A DNA stretch of 33,473 nucleotides from Flavobacteriaceae bacterium UBA3179 (GTDB taxonomy: Bacteria; Bacteroidota; Bacteroidia; Flavobacteriales; Flavobacteriaceae). A program made the position numbers and the translations under genes. A model generated the notes under the pieces. That model was not told the origin of the DNA. It saw nothing but the letters and a program-made list of their open reading frames with translations, and did not search any database. Where the stretch lies: assembly GCA_002364245.1 (NCBI GenBank), contig DEXR01000038.1:15979-49451 (forward strand), read 5' to 3'. This document shows positions 1-6,917 of this stretch, one piece after another. Every line of letters starts with the position of its first letter. Position 1 is the first letter of the stretch.

Positions 1-162
1 TTTTTAGTAAATATGAATGATTTTGCTGGTTACAACGAAGTGTATGCCCAGTTTTTCAAAAAAGAAACAGGACCAGCGCGAACAACGGTTGCAGTACATC
101 AATTACCACATCCACATTTAATGGTAGAAATTAAGGCAATGGCGTATAAGCCTGTTAGTTAG
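1..162 (+). CDS. RidA family protein, C-terminal fragment (candidate 2-aminomuconate deaminase)
   Basis: An open frame runs from the first base to a TAG stop, giving 53 residues of the C-terminal half of a RidA/YjgF/UK114-type protein. Visible marks are [17 protein letters not shown], then [15 protein letters not shown] and the closing [10 protein letters not shown] segment; the Arg in the PARTTV stretch is the usual RidA active-site arginine. Family members hydrolyse enamine/imine compounds. In bacterial 2-aminophenol and 3-hydroxyanthranilate pathways a related deaminase converts 2-aminomuconate. The neighbouring semialdehyde dehydrogenase and ACMSD genes favour that role over general RidA housekeeping. 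This is inference, because the start and N-terminal half lie outside the window. The next gene begins 18 bases downstream, so the two are probably co-transcribed. Confidence 0.85.
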   Translation, partial: FLVNMNDFAGYNEVYAQFFKKETGPARTTVAVHQLPHPHLMVEIKAMAYKPVS

Positions 163-180
163 TAAAATAAACAGTTAATT

Positions 181-1008
181 ATGAAATCAATACACCAAAT
201 TGCACTTTTCTTTTTAGTTGTTTCAATGAGCTATGCACAAACAAAGCCTATTGAAGTTTCAAAAAAACCATTTTCAATTGGTGAAACGCTTACGTTTCAT
301 TCTGAAATACTAAAAGAAGAACGAACTCTAAACGTGTATTTGCCACATAACTTTTCCGAGGAGAAAGAATATCCCGTTATTTATTTGTTGGATGGTTCGG
401 CCGATGAAGATTTTATTCATATTGCTGGCTTGGTTCAGTTTGGTTCTTTTTCATGGATTAATATGATTCCAGAAACCATTGTGATTGGGATTGCCAATGT
501 GAGCAGAAATCGAGATTTTACGTACCCATCTACTGATAAGGAATATGTAAAAAAATATCCTGAAACGGGTCATTCAGAAAAATTCATTGCGTTTCTAGAA
601 AAAGAACTACAACCTTTAGTGGAAAAGCAATATCCGGTGACTTCAGAAAAAACATTGATTGGGCAATCGTTGGGTGGCTTAGTGGCGACAGAAATTTTAT
701 TTAAAAAACCTGATCTGTTTAAAAACTACATCATCGTTAGTCCGAGTTTGTGGTACGATTATGAATCCTTACTTAAAAGGGAACCACAATTGTATGACAC
801 TGAAAAATCAATTTACGTCGCTGTTGGAGAAGAAGGAAATGTGATGAAGCGGGTTGCAAAACAACTTCATAAAAAATTAGAAAAAAACAAAAAGAACAAT
901 ACATCTTTATATTATCACTTCTTAAAAGAACAAGATCACGGCGATGCTTTACATTTAGCCGTTTACGATGCTTTTGAAAAATTATTTGCTTCGGAAGAGA
1001 AAAAATAA
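181..1008 (+). CDS. Secreted alpha/beta-hydrolase, esterase-like (PF00756 type)
   Basis: The 275-residue protein begins with a signal peptide (residues 1 to about 19, ending SYAQ). The rest resembles the putative esterase family that includes IroE/Fes and S-formylglutathione hydrolase relatives. Marks are the NVYLP strand near residue 51, YPVIYLLDG at 64-72, and the nucleophile elbow GQSLGG at 161-166 with Ser163. A DHG motif places a likely catalytic His at 253; the acid is probably Glu217 or Glu218. The substrate cannot be read from sequence. The gene sits between the RidA fragment and the aldehyde dehydrogenase with gaps of 18 and 9 bases, so it is probably in the same transcript. A role in kynurenine catabolism is not obvious, since that enzymology is cytoplasmic and this protein is exported. 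Other readings are an exported acyl-ester or siderophore esterase. Confidence 0.85.
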   Translation: MKSIHQIALFFLVVSMSYAQTKPIEVSKKPFSIGETLTFHSEILKEERTLNVYLPHNFSEEKEYPVIYLLDGSADEDFIHIAGLVQFGSFSWINMIPETIVIGIANVSRNRDFTYPSTDKEYVKKYPETGHSEKFIAFLEKELQPLVEKQYPVTSEKTLIGQSLGGLVATEILFKKPDLFKNYIIVSPSLWYDYESLLKREPQLYDTEKSIYVAVGEEGNVMKRVAKQLHKKLEKNKKNNTSLYYHFLKEQDHGDALHLAVYDAFEKLFASEEKK

Positions 1009-1017
1009 CCTACTGCT

Positions 1018-2472
1018 ATGGAAAAGATCTTAAACTATATCAATGGAACATATACCCAACCACAATCTAATAAGTGGCTGGAAAACTACAATCCGTCGAA
1101 CGGTGAAGTCTATTCACAAATAGCAAATTCCAACGCAGATGATGTGGCGAAAGCATACGAGGCTGCTGAAAAAGCTTTCCCAGAATGGAGCAACACTACC
1201 ATTGAAAAACGCAGCCGTATCCTCTTAAAAATAGCCGATTTAATTGACGAAAACTTAATCAAATTAGCCGAAGCTGAAGCCAAAGACAATGGCAAACCAT
1301 TAAGTTTAGCGTTAGCAATCGATATTCCCAGAGCATCTGCTAACTTTCGATTTTTTGCAAATGCCATCACACAATTTGCTAGCGAAGCACACGAAAGTGT
1401 CGGGTTAAATAGCATGAATTTCACATTGCGACAACCTTTAGGCGTTGTAGGTTGTATTTCCCCTTGGAACCTTCCGTTGTATCTATTTACTTGGAAGATT
1501 GCCCCAGCGATTGCAGCGGGAAATACAGTGGTAGCAAAACCCAGCGAAGTAACACCTATGACCGCTTATTTGTTAGGTGACATTCTAACGGAAGCTGGTT
1601 TACCAAAAGGCGTATTGAATATCATTCACGGCACGGGACCGTCTTCCGGACAAGCCATTGTAGAACACCCAAATATCAAAGCTATTTCGTTTACTGGCGG
1701 TACTAAAACTGGTGAGCATATTGCTCGCACCGCTGCCCCGATGTTTAAAAAGCTATCGTTGGAATTAGGCGGAAAAAACCCCAACCTCATCTTTGCCGAT
1801 TGTGATTATGAGAATATGTTAGAAACGACTGTAAAATCTTCGTTTGCCAATCAAGGCCAGATTTGCCTGTGTGGAAGCCGGATTTTTGTTGAAGAATCCA
1901 TCTACGAACAATTCAAAAAAGATTTTATTGAAAAAGTATCTCAACTAAAAGTTGGCGATCCTTTTAATGCTGAAACCAATATGGGTGCTTTGGTATCGAA
2001 ACCCCATTTAGAAAAAGTACAATCCTATATTAAAATTGCTGAAGAAGAAGGTGGGAAAATCCTTTTTGGTGGCAAGACTGTTACGATTGATAATTTAGAA
2101 AATGGATATTATTTACAACCTACCATTATTGAAGTATACGACGATCAATGTCGTGTAAACCAAGAAGAAATATTTGGCCCAGTGGTAACACTTATGCCTT
2201 TTAAAACCGAAGCTGAAGCCTTACAAATGGCCAATGGTGTCAAGTATGGGTTGTCGGCAACACTTTGGACCAATAATCTAGACCGAACTATGCAATTGTC
2301 TAAACAATTACAATCTGGAATTGTTTGGGTAAATACGTGGCTTAACCGTGATTTACGCACTCCTTTTGGCGGTATGAAAAACAGCGGTGTAGGTCGGGAA
2401 GGTGGTTTTGAAGCACTTCGATTCTTTACAGAGCCTAAAAATGTTTGTATTAAATATGGTGATAGACATTAG
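1018..2472 (+). CDS. Aldehyde dehydrogenase, 2-aminomuconic/2-hydroxymuconic semialdehyde type
   Basis: A full-length 484-residue NAD-dependent aldehyde dehydrogenase. The catalytic set is present: Asn151 in SPWN, Glu249 in LELGGKNP, and the nucleophile Cys283 in NQGQICLCGSR. The second Cys two residues later and the C-terminal NRDLRTPFGG stretch are typical of 2-hydroxymuconic and 2-aminomuconic semialdehyde dehydrogenases; in that family the Arg before TPFGG binds the substrate carboxylate. Expected reaction: oxidation of 2-aminomuconate 6-semialdehyde to 2-aminomuconate, using the product of the ACMSD encoded at 4577. The RidA-family gene upstream would supply the following deaminase step. 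The start is supported by a position 9 bases after the esterase stop. The exact substrate (amino- versus hydroxy-muconic) is inferred from context. Confidence 0.93.
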   Translation: MEKILNYINGTYTQPQSNKWLENYNPSNGEVYSQIANSNADDVAKAYEAAEKAFPEWSNTTIEKRSRILLKIADLIDENLIKLAEAEAKDNGKPLSLALAIDIPRASANFRFFANAITQFASEAHESVGLNSMNFTLRQPLGVVGCISPWNLPLYLFTWKIAPAIAAGNTVVAKPSEVTPMTAYLLGDILTEAGLPKGVLNIIHGTGPSSGQAIVEHPNIKAISFTGGTKTGEHIARTAAPMFKKLSLELGGKNPNLIFADCDYENMLETTVKSSFANQGQICLCGSRIFVEESIYEQFKKDFIEKVSQLKVGDPFNAETNMGALVSKPHLEKVQSYIKIAEEEGGKILFGGKTVTIDNLENGYYLQPTIIEVYDDQCRVNQEEIFGPVVTLMPFKTEAEALQMANGVKYGLSATLWTNNLDRTMQLSKQLQSGIVWVNTWLNRDLRTPFGGMKNSGVGREGGFEALRFFTEPKNVCIKYGDRH

Positions 2473-2566
2473 ATTTTAGATATGAGACGTGAGAAAAAAT
2501 GTGATTCCCAAAGGTGCCTGAGTGTTCCGACGATAGGAGGAATATATCGAAGGGCCAATTTCAGTT
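2473..2566. other. Intergenic region between convergent genes with a degenerate repeat-like element
   Basis: These 94 bases separate the dehydrogenase and the oppositely oriented ligase. They begin with an AT-rich ATTTTAGATATGAGACGTGA stretch. A more GC-rich patch follows at about 2505-2554, containing GGTGCCTGAGTG and, further on, TATCGAAGGG, with a small inverted repeat TTCC/GGAA between them. The pattern recalls dispersed intergenic elements seen in Bacteroidota genomes, such as CCTGAGCG followed by TCGAAGG, but only one copy is present here and it is degenerate. No convincing T-tailed terminator hairpin was seen. Confidence 0.35.
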
Positions 2567-3574
2567 TTACTCTTCTTCATCCGCCCCATACACCAAATTG
2601 ATAAAATCCTCTTTGGGGATGGCGCCGAAATATGCTTCAATATCAACGTTTTCTAGTATCTTTTCTATGTCAGTTTTTTCATAACGGGCGCCAATGAATA
2701 ATTCCTCCAATTTTTCAACAGGTTCTCTTCCGAAGAAATCACCAAACACTTTAAAATTTTGAATGTGTCCTTTTTCAACAAAAATGCGAAGATCAAGTGT
2801 TCCAGCAGCAAATCTGTGTTCACGTTGTATATTGAATTTTGGTGAACTACCGTAATTCCATTCCCAAGTGTCGTATTTTTCTTCTTTTAGTTTGTGAACA
2901 CCTTCCCATTCTTCATCTGTAAGGCGATAGGTTTCAAAATCATCCCGTTCTTCGTATAAACCTTCTAAAATTTTGGAGCGAAACGTTTCAATATCCATCT
3001 TCTCCTCCATAAATTCTGAAATATTAGCCACCCGACTCCGTACCGATTTGTGCCCTTTACTTTCAATCTTGCTCATTTTAACCTGCAGTGCATTAGCAAC
3101 CTCACTTAAATCACTATCTAACAATAAAGTTCCGTGGCTTACCATTCGTTTTCCAGTTGAAAACTGTGCATTACCAGATATCTTTTTATCGTTTGCAACG
3201 ACATCGTTTCTTCCTTTCATTTCAGCTGGAACCCCCATGCTGTTCAGCACTTTTACAACAGGTGCCGTTACTTTTTTAAAATTATTCAAGCTTTTAATAT
3301 CGTGATCGGTTATAAAACTGAAGTTTAAATTTCCGAAGTCATGATACACCGCTCCCCCACCTGAGACACGACGGACTACCTTGATGTAATTTTCTTCTAC
3401 GTATTCATGGTTGATTTCCTCTAAGGTATTTTGGTTTCTACCAATAATTATAGAAGGTTCATTTATGTAAAATAATAGGTAATCATTGTCAAAACTAAAG
3501 TTTCGGACAATATATTCTTCTAAAGCCAAATTAAGATGTGGATTGATAATCCCTTCATTTTCAATAAAAATCAT
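2567..3574 (-). CDS. lplA: Lipoate--protein ligase
   Basis: A 335-residue protein of the LplA family, close to the usual length with the C-terminal accessory domain. It activates free lipoate with ATP and attaches it to lysines on the E2 subunits of 2-oxoacid dehydrogenases and on glycine cleavage H protein in the cytoplasm. Family marks are NLALEE (15-20), the RRVSGGGAVYHDFGN lipoate/AMP-binding loop (68-82), GRNDVV (121-126) and Lys131 in the KKISGNA motif, the position of the conserved ligase lysine. The accessory domain follows from about residue 250 (QREHRFAAGTLDLRIFVEKG). The gene runs opposite to the flanking catabolic genes, interrupting their order, and is convergent with the dehydrogenase. 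Its start lies 150 bases from the divergent SDR start. Confidence 0.94.
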   Translation of the reverse strand: MIFIENEGIINPHLNLALEEYIVRNFSFDNDYLLFYINEPSIIIGRNQNTLEEINHEYVEENYIKVVRRVSGGGAVYHDFGNLNFSFITDHDIKSLNNFKKVTAPVVKVLNSMGVPAEMKGRNDVVANDKKISGNAQFSTGKRMVSHGTLLLDSDLSEVANALQVKMSKIESKGHKSVRSRVANISEFMEEKMDIETFRSKILEGLYEERDDFETYRLTDEEWEGVHKLKEEKYDTWEWNYGSSPKFNIQREHRFAAGTLDLRIFVEKGHIQNFKVFGDFFGREPVEKLEELFIGARYEKTDIEKILENVDIEAYFGAIPKEDFINLVYGADEEE

Positions 3575-3724
3575 AGCAGTGTTTTTAGTAAAATTGAATT
3601 TTCAAGATACTCAAAAATTGTGGAAAGACATCGTATTTCAGAAATAGGGTGTAACATAAAAGTGTCCCATAAAATCATAGTATATTTACAGAACAAAGTA
3701 TATAAATCGCTCAATTAAGAACTC

Positions 3725-4510
3725 ATGAATTTGAATTTGAATTTTAAATCGGCGCTTGTTTGCGGAAGTAGTGCCGGAATAGGAAAAGCATCGGCAATGG
3801 AATTGGCTTCGTTAGGAACCAGCGTTACCTTAGTTGCCAGAAATGAAGAAAAACTAAAAGATGTTCTATCGCAATTACCCACCGGTGACGGACAACGACA
3901 TGATTACATTGTAGCCGATTTTTCAAACCCTGAAACCCTTAAAGAAAAAATTGAAGCGGCGACAAAAGATAAAGTTTTTCATATTTTGTTAAACAATACT
4001 GGGGGACCTAAAGGCGGACCTCTTTTTTCTGCAGATACGGAAGAATTTACTCAAGCTTTTTCACAACATTTGGTTTGTAACCAGATTCTAGTGCAAGCGG
4101 TTGTTCCAGGAATGAAAAAAGTGGGTTATGGACGTATAATTAACATTATTTCCACTTCGGTAAAACAACCCATTGATGGTTTGGGCGTTAGCAACACCAT
4201 TCGTGGCGCAGTTGCCAATTGGAGTAAAACCTTGGCTAGTGAATTAGGTAGTTTTGGTATTACAGTAAACAATGTACTTCCAGGTTTTACAGCTACCGAT
4301 CGTTTGGATAGTATTGTAGGTAATGCTGCTAAAAAGTTTGATAAAACCGAAGAAGAAGCCGCTGAATTCATGAAAAGTTTAGTGCCTGCAGCCCGTTTTG
4401 CACAGCCTGAAGAAACTGCGTATGCGGTTGCATTTTTAGCAAGTGAGGCTGCTAGTTACATAAACGGTATTAACTTACCGGTTGATGGTGGACGTACTAA
4501 ATCGCTTTAA
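3725..4510 (+). CDS. SDR family protein with atypical catalytic residues
   Basis: A 261-residue Rossmann-fold short-chain dehydrogenase/reductase. It keeps the cofactor loop GSSAGIG (14-20), an NNTGG motif (90-94) and the PGFTATDR stretch near 186-193. The normal YxxxK pair is absent: aligning with the usual YSASKAALNGLTKSLA helix puts Ser156 at the Tyr position and Arg160 at the Lys position (SNTIRGAVANWSKTLA). A conserved BKR-like SDR subgroup with an imperfect catalytic tetrad is known, so this is unlikely to be a recent mutation. The gene precedes the ACMSD gene, and both belong to the 3-hydroxyanthranilate-breakdown neighbourhood, but its step is not defined. Possible roles are a non-classical reductase or a non-catalytic binding protein. 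A weak -7-like TATATTTA lies at 3681-3688. Confidence 0.9.
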   Translation: MNLNLNFKSALVCGSSAGIGKASAMELASLGTSVTLVARNEEKLKDVLSQLPTGDGQRHDYIVADFSNPETLKEKIEAATKDKVFHILLNNTGGPKGGPLFSADTEEFTQAFSQHLVCNQILVQAVVPGMKKVGYGRIINIISTSVKQPIDGLGVSNTIRGAVANWSKTLASELGSFGITVNNVLPGFTATDRLDSIVGNAAKKFDKTEEEAAEFMKSLVPAARFAQPEETAYAVAFLASEAASYINGINLPVDGGRTKSL

Positions 4511-4554
4511 AAAATTTGTACCTTTAGCATAAATCTATTTTTTAATTAAAAAGA

Positions 4555-4569
4555 CCCTGTTTCGCAGGG
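4555..4569 (+). promoter_or_regulatory. Small hairpin covering the ribosome-binding region of the ACMSD gene
   Basis: A perfect five-base-pair stem, CCCTG (4555-4559) and CAGGG (4565-4569), closes a five-base loop. The right arm contains the AGGGG that could act as a Shine-Dalgarno sequence for the ATG at 4577, seven bases from its end. Folding would mask it. On the opposite strand the same hairpin is followed by TCTTTTT, so it could also act as a minus-strand terminator, though no minus gene ends nearby. The role is inferred. Confidence 0.35.
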
Positions 4570-4576
4570 GATGAAT

Positions 4577-5659
4577 ATGAAACGAAAACTTCGCATTAAC
4601 GGTCATTCACATCTACTTCCCTATCCAGAGGAAATCCCTCAGTTTATGAAGGACAAAGAGATTTTTTGGGTAGATGAAGATAAAAAGTTTATGCTTCAGA
4701 AAGATTGGAGCCGTCCCGTGACAGATTCTAGTTTTTTTTTAAATGAAAAACTGGAATGGATGGAACGGTTTAATATTGATCACGCCGTGGTTTTAAACCT
4801 TTCACAATTATACGGAAACGGTCTTCGAGTAGAAGAAATGAAACAAGCACTTCGATTTCAGAATGATTTTAATGCAAAAGTGCAGCACGATAATCCATCG
4901 AAGTTTACGTGCGGTTTTGTAGTGCACCCAGGTTTTGTAAGAGGCGCCTTATGGGAAATTGAACGCTGTGTAGAAGAACTAGGATTACAACTTTTATGTT
5001 TACCTACTCACTACATGGATACCATTGGAACGTGGCGTTGTATTTTTGATGAAGAGAACGAACCCATTTTTGAATTGGCCAGTAAATATAATCTAGCGGT
5101 TGAAATTCATCCATACGATGGTGAAAAATTTATAAAGCTTGAGAATACTGCTTGGCGTTTTCACCTCATCTGGATGCTAGCCCAATGTGCCGATGCCTAT
5201 CATTTTTTAACATTGAATGGCTATGCAGATAAATACCCAAATATGCGTACATGCTTTGCTCACGGGGGACAATTGGCTCAAATAAATTTGGGGCGACGCA
5301 TACAAGGTTTCGATGGTAGACCTGATCTTTTTGAAGGAAAAACACACCCTAGAAAAGCAGTGGGCCATAAAAATATTTTCTTCGATACTTTGGTACACGA
5401 TACCGGCTCTTTGAAGTTATTGGTAGAAAACCAGAATCCCAAGCAAGTTTTAATGGGGTTAGACGATCCATATCCGTTAGGAGAGATGGAAAGTGCCGTG
5501 CAATCTTCATATCCTGGGAAAATTTTAGATCTTGCTCAAGAACGAAACATCTTAACCGAAGAGGAATGCGATGCCATTTGGGAAGATAATGTAATACAAT
5601 GGCTGTGCGGTGATGACGAAGCGGCTAAAAAGAAGCTGGTTAATAGAATCCTTAGCTAA
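4577..5659 (+). CDS. 2-amino-3-carboxymuconate-6-semialdehyde decarboxylase (ACMSD)-type amidohydrolase
   Basis: A 360-residue amidohydrolase-superfamily decarboxylase. All metal-site residues expected from characterised ACMSD are present at near-identical numbering: His10 and His12 in NGHSH, His178 in VEIHPY, His229 in CFAHGG and Asp296 in GLDDPYPLGE. Substrate-carboxylate arginine candidates are Arg46 and Arg240/241. The enzyme decarboxylates the ring-opened product of 3-hydroxyanthranilate, diverting it from quinolinate/NAD synthesis towards 2-aminomuconate semialdehyde, the substrate of the dehydrogenase at 1018. An in-frame ATG at 4571 adds only two residues but directly abuts the AGGGG. 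The ATG at 4577 has better spacing and gives the family-typical N terminus. It is separated from the preceding SDR gene by 66 bases with a TACCTTTA near-match promoter box at 4519. Confidence 0.94.
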   Translation: MKRKLRINGHSHLLPYPEEIPQFMKDKEIFWVDEDKKFMLQKDWSRPVTDSSFFLNEKLEWMERFNIDHAVVLNLSQLYGNGLRVEEMKQALRFQNDFNAKVQHDNPSKFTCGFVVHPGFVRGALWEIERCVEELGLQLLCLPTHYMDTIGTWRCIFDEENEPIFELASKYNLAVEIHPYDGEKFIKLENTAWRFHLIWMLAQCADAYHFLTLNGYADKYPNMRTCFAHGGQLAQINLGRRIQGFDGRPDLFEGKTHPRKAVGHKNIFFDTLVHDTGSLKLLVENQNPKQVLMGLDDPYPLGEMESAVQSSYPGKILDLAQERNILTEEECDAIWEDNVIQWLCGDDEAAKKKLVNRILS

Positions 5660-5664
5660 CACAC

Positions 5665-6804
5665 ATGACAGAAGTCGCTAGGTTTTATATTCTATCTCAC
5701 ATTTTTATAGCATTAATTGGTGGGGTGCTTTTGCTAGCGATTTGGTATCATATCCGTAAACAGTTTAAACACATTTTAGAAGAAGACGAATCTGAAAAAC
5801 GAGTAGATAAAGCATTACTCTATTTAAGTTTCGCTATGTTCGTTTGGGTTATTTCCGGTATTTGGAGTTATATGGGAATGGTCTTTTCATTTATAGACAC
5901 TCAAGGGTATCAATTAGGAGTAAACCTACTTTCCATAGTAAACAATATGTTTTTACTCTTGGCGCTTTTTTATTTTTACTACGCACCGCAGTTTATCTAT
6001 CACAACAAAAAAAACATAAAAAAAATTATTGGTTTAATTATCGCTACGGCTGTTATTACGTTAATTTTGCCGCAAATTTTAGGAGATTCAAACACCATTC
6101 AAAACATAAAAATAAGCAGCATTCCAGATTTATTATTATCTGCCTTTTTATGTTATTTATTGGGCGTTTCATTTTATAGAACCTTCGCATACCGAGGATT
6201 GAAACTAATAGGAATAATCGCTGTTTTGGTAATTGTTTTAACCTTCACGTCGCAAGTTTCAGAAGCGTTTTTAACCTTCGGAAATGATTTCAGTAATAAC
6301 TTTATTAAAATTATTGCCAAAACATCTTTAATTGCTGTTTTCCTAGTGCTAGCTACCATTTGGGTAATTCGCCTTGCGAGCATGCCCAAACCTAACGAAA
6401 TGGCTATCTCTTTTTTAGATTGGAGTTTGGTTAAAATTAATATTCCCACCAAAGGGATTGTAGATCAGGTAATTGATTTTGGTTCTAAAACCACGCAATA
6501 TAAAAACTTACTGAAGTTTGCCATTAGACGAAAATATGCTGAAGGAATTTCACAAAGCATTTTGGTTAATCTCGGCGGTGAAATAAAGAACCAAACCTAC
6601 GTCACCCGAATTATTGAAAATATAAATGACATTCTACAATTAGAAGGAAGCGATAAGTTGGACAGACGCGACCTTTTTATCTTTATTGGTGAAAGCAGAT
6701 ATCGACTTCGTATTGTTCCTACTAATATAATTATTGATAAAACATTAGTAGAAGAATTTTCAGAAACACCTGAAAACAAAGAATATAAAGCTATTTGTAA
6801 TTAA
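5665..6804 (+). CDS. Unrecognised seven-helix membrane protein with cytoplasmic C-terminal domain
   Basis: I do not recognise this 379-residue protein. Seven hydrophobic segments are visible at about 7-27, 48-70, 82-107, 120-138, 150-168, 176-197 and 214-236. A non-hydrophobic C-terminal region of about 140 residues follows (from PKPNEM), containing mixed helix/strand sequence (FGSKTTQYKNLLKFAIRRKY, then ILVNLGGEIKNQ and DLFIFIGESRYRLRIVP). Seven helices plus a soluble tail resemble the sensor part of some Bacteroidota signalling proteins, but there is no histidine-kinase, GGDEF or HTH motif that I can identify. It starts 5 bases after the ACMSD stop and so is almost certainly co-transcribed. 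A sensor or transport role linked to aromatic amino-acid breakdown is possible but unproven. Confidence 0.8.
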   Translation: MTEVARFYILSHIFIALIGGVLLLAIWYHIRKQFKHILEEDESEKRVDKALLYLSFAMFVWVISGIWSYMGMVFSFIDTQGYQLGVNLLSIVNNMFLLLALFYFYYAPQFIYHNKKNIKKIIGLIIATAVITLILPQILGDSNTIQNIKISSIPDLLLSAFLCYLLGVSFYRTFAYRGLKLIGIIAVLVIVLTFTSQVSEAFLTFGNDFSNNFIKIIAKTSLIAVFLVLATIWVIRLASMPKPNEMAISFLDWSLVKINIPTKGIVDQVIDFGSKTTQYKNLLKFAIRRKYAEGISQSILVNLGGEIKNQTYVTRIIENINDILQLEGSDKLDRRDLFIFIGESRYRLRIVPTNIIIDKTLVEEFSETPENKEYKAICN

Positions 6805-6917
6805 TTGTTGTTTCACTCACAATTGCACACAATCCACTATTTTTTGTTATAATTTAAAACAGCCATTTCAATCTTAATGATTGGTTTCTACATTGCTCAA
6901 AAGTTTAACATACAACT

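Noticed and set aside
6823..6853. Sigma-70-like TTGCAC and TATAAT pair upstream of the POT gene
   Set aside because: Spacing is 19 and Bacteroidota use a TTTG/TAnnTTTG promoter; AT-rich DNA makes TATAAT common by chance.
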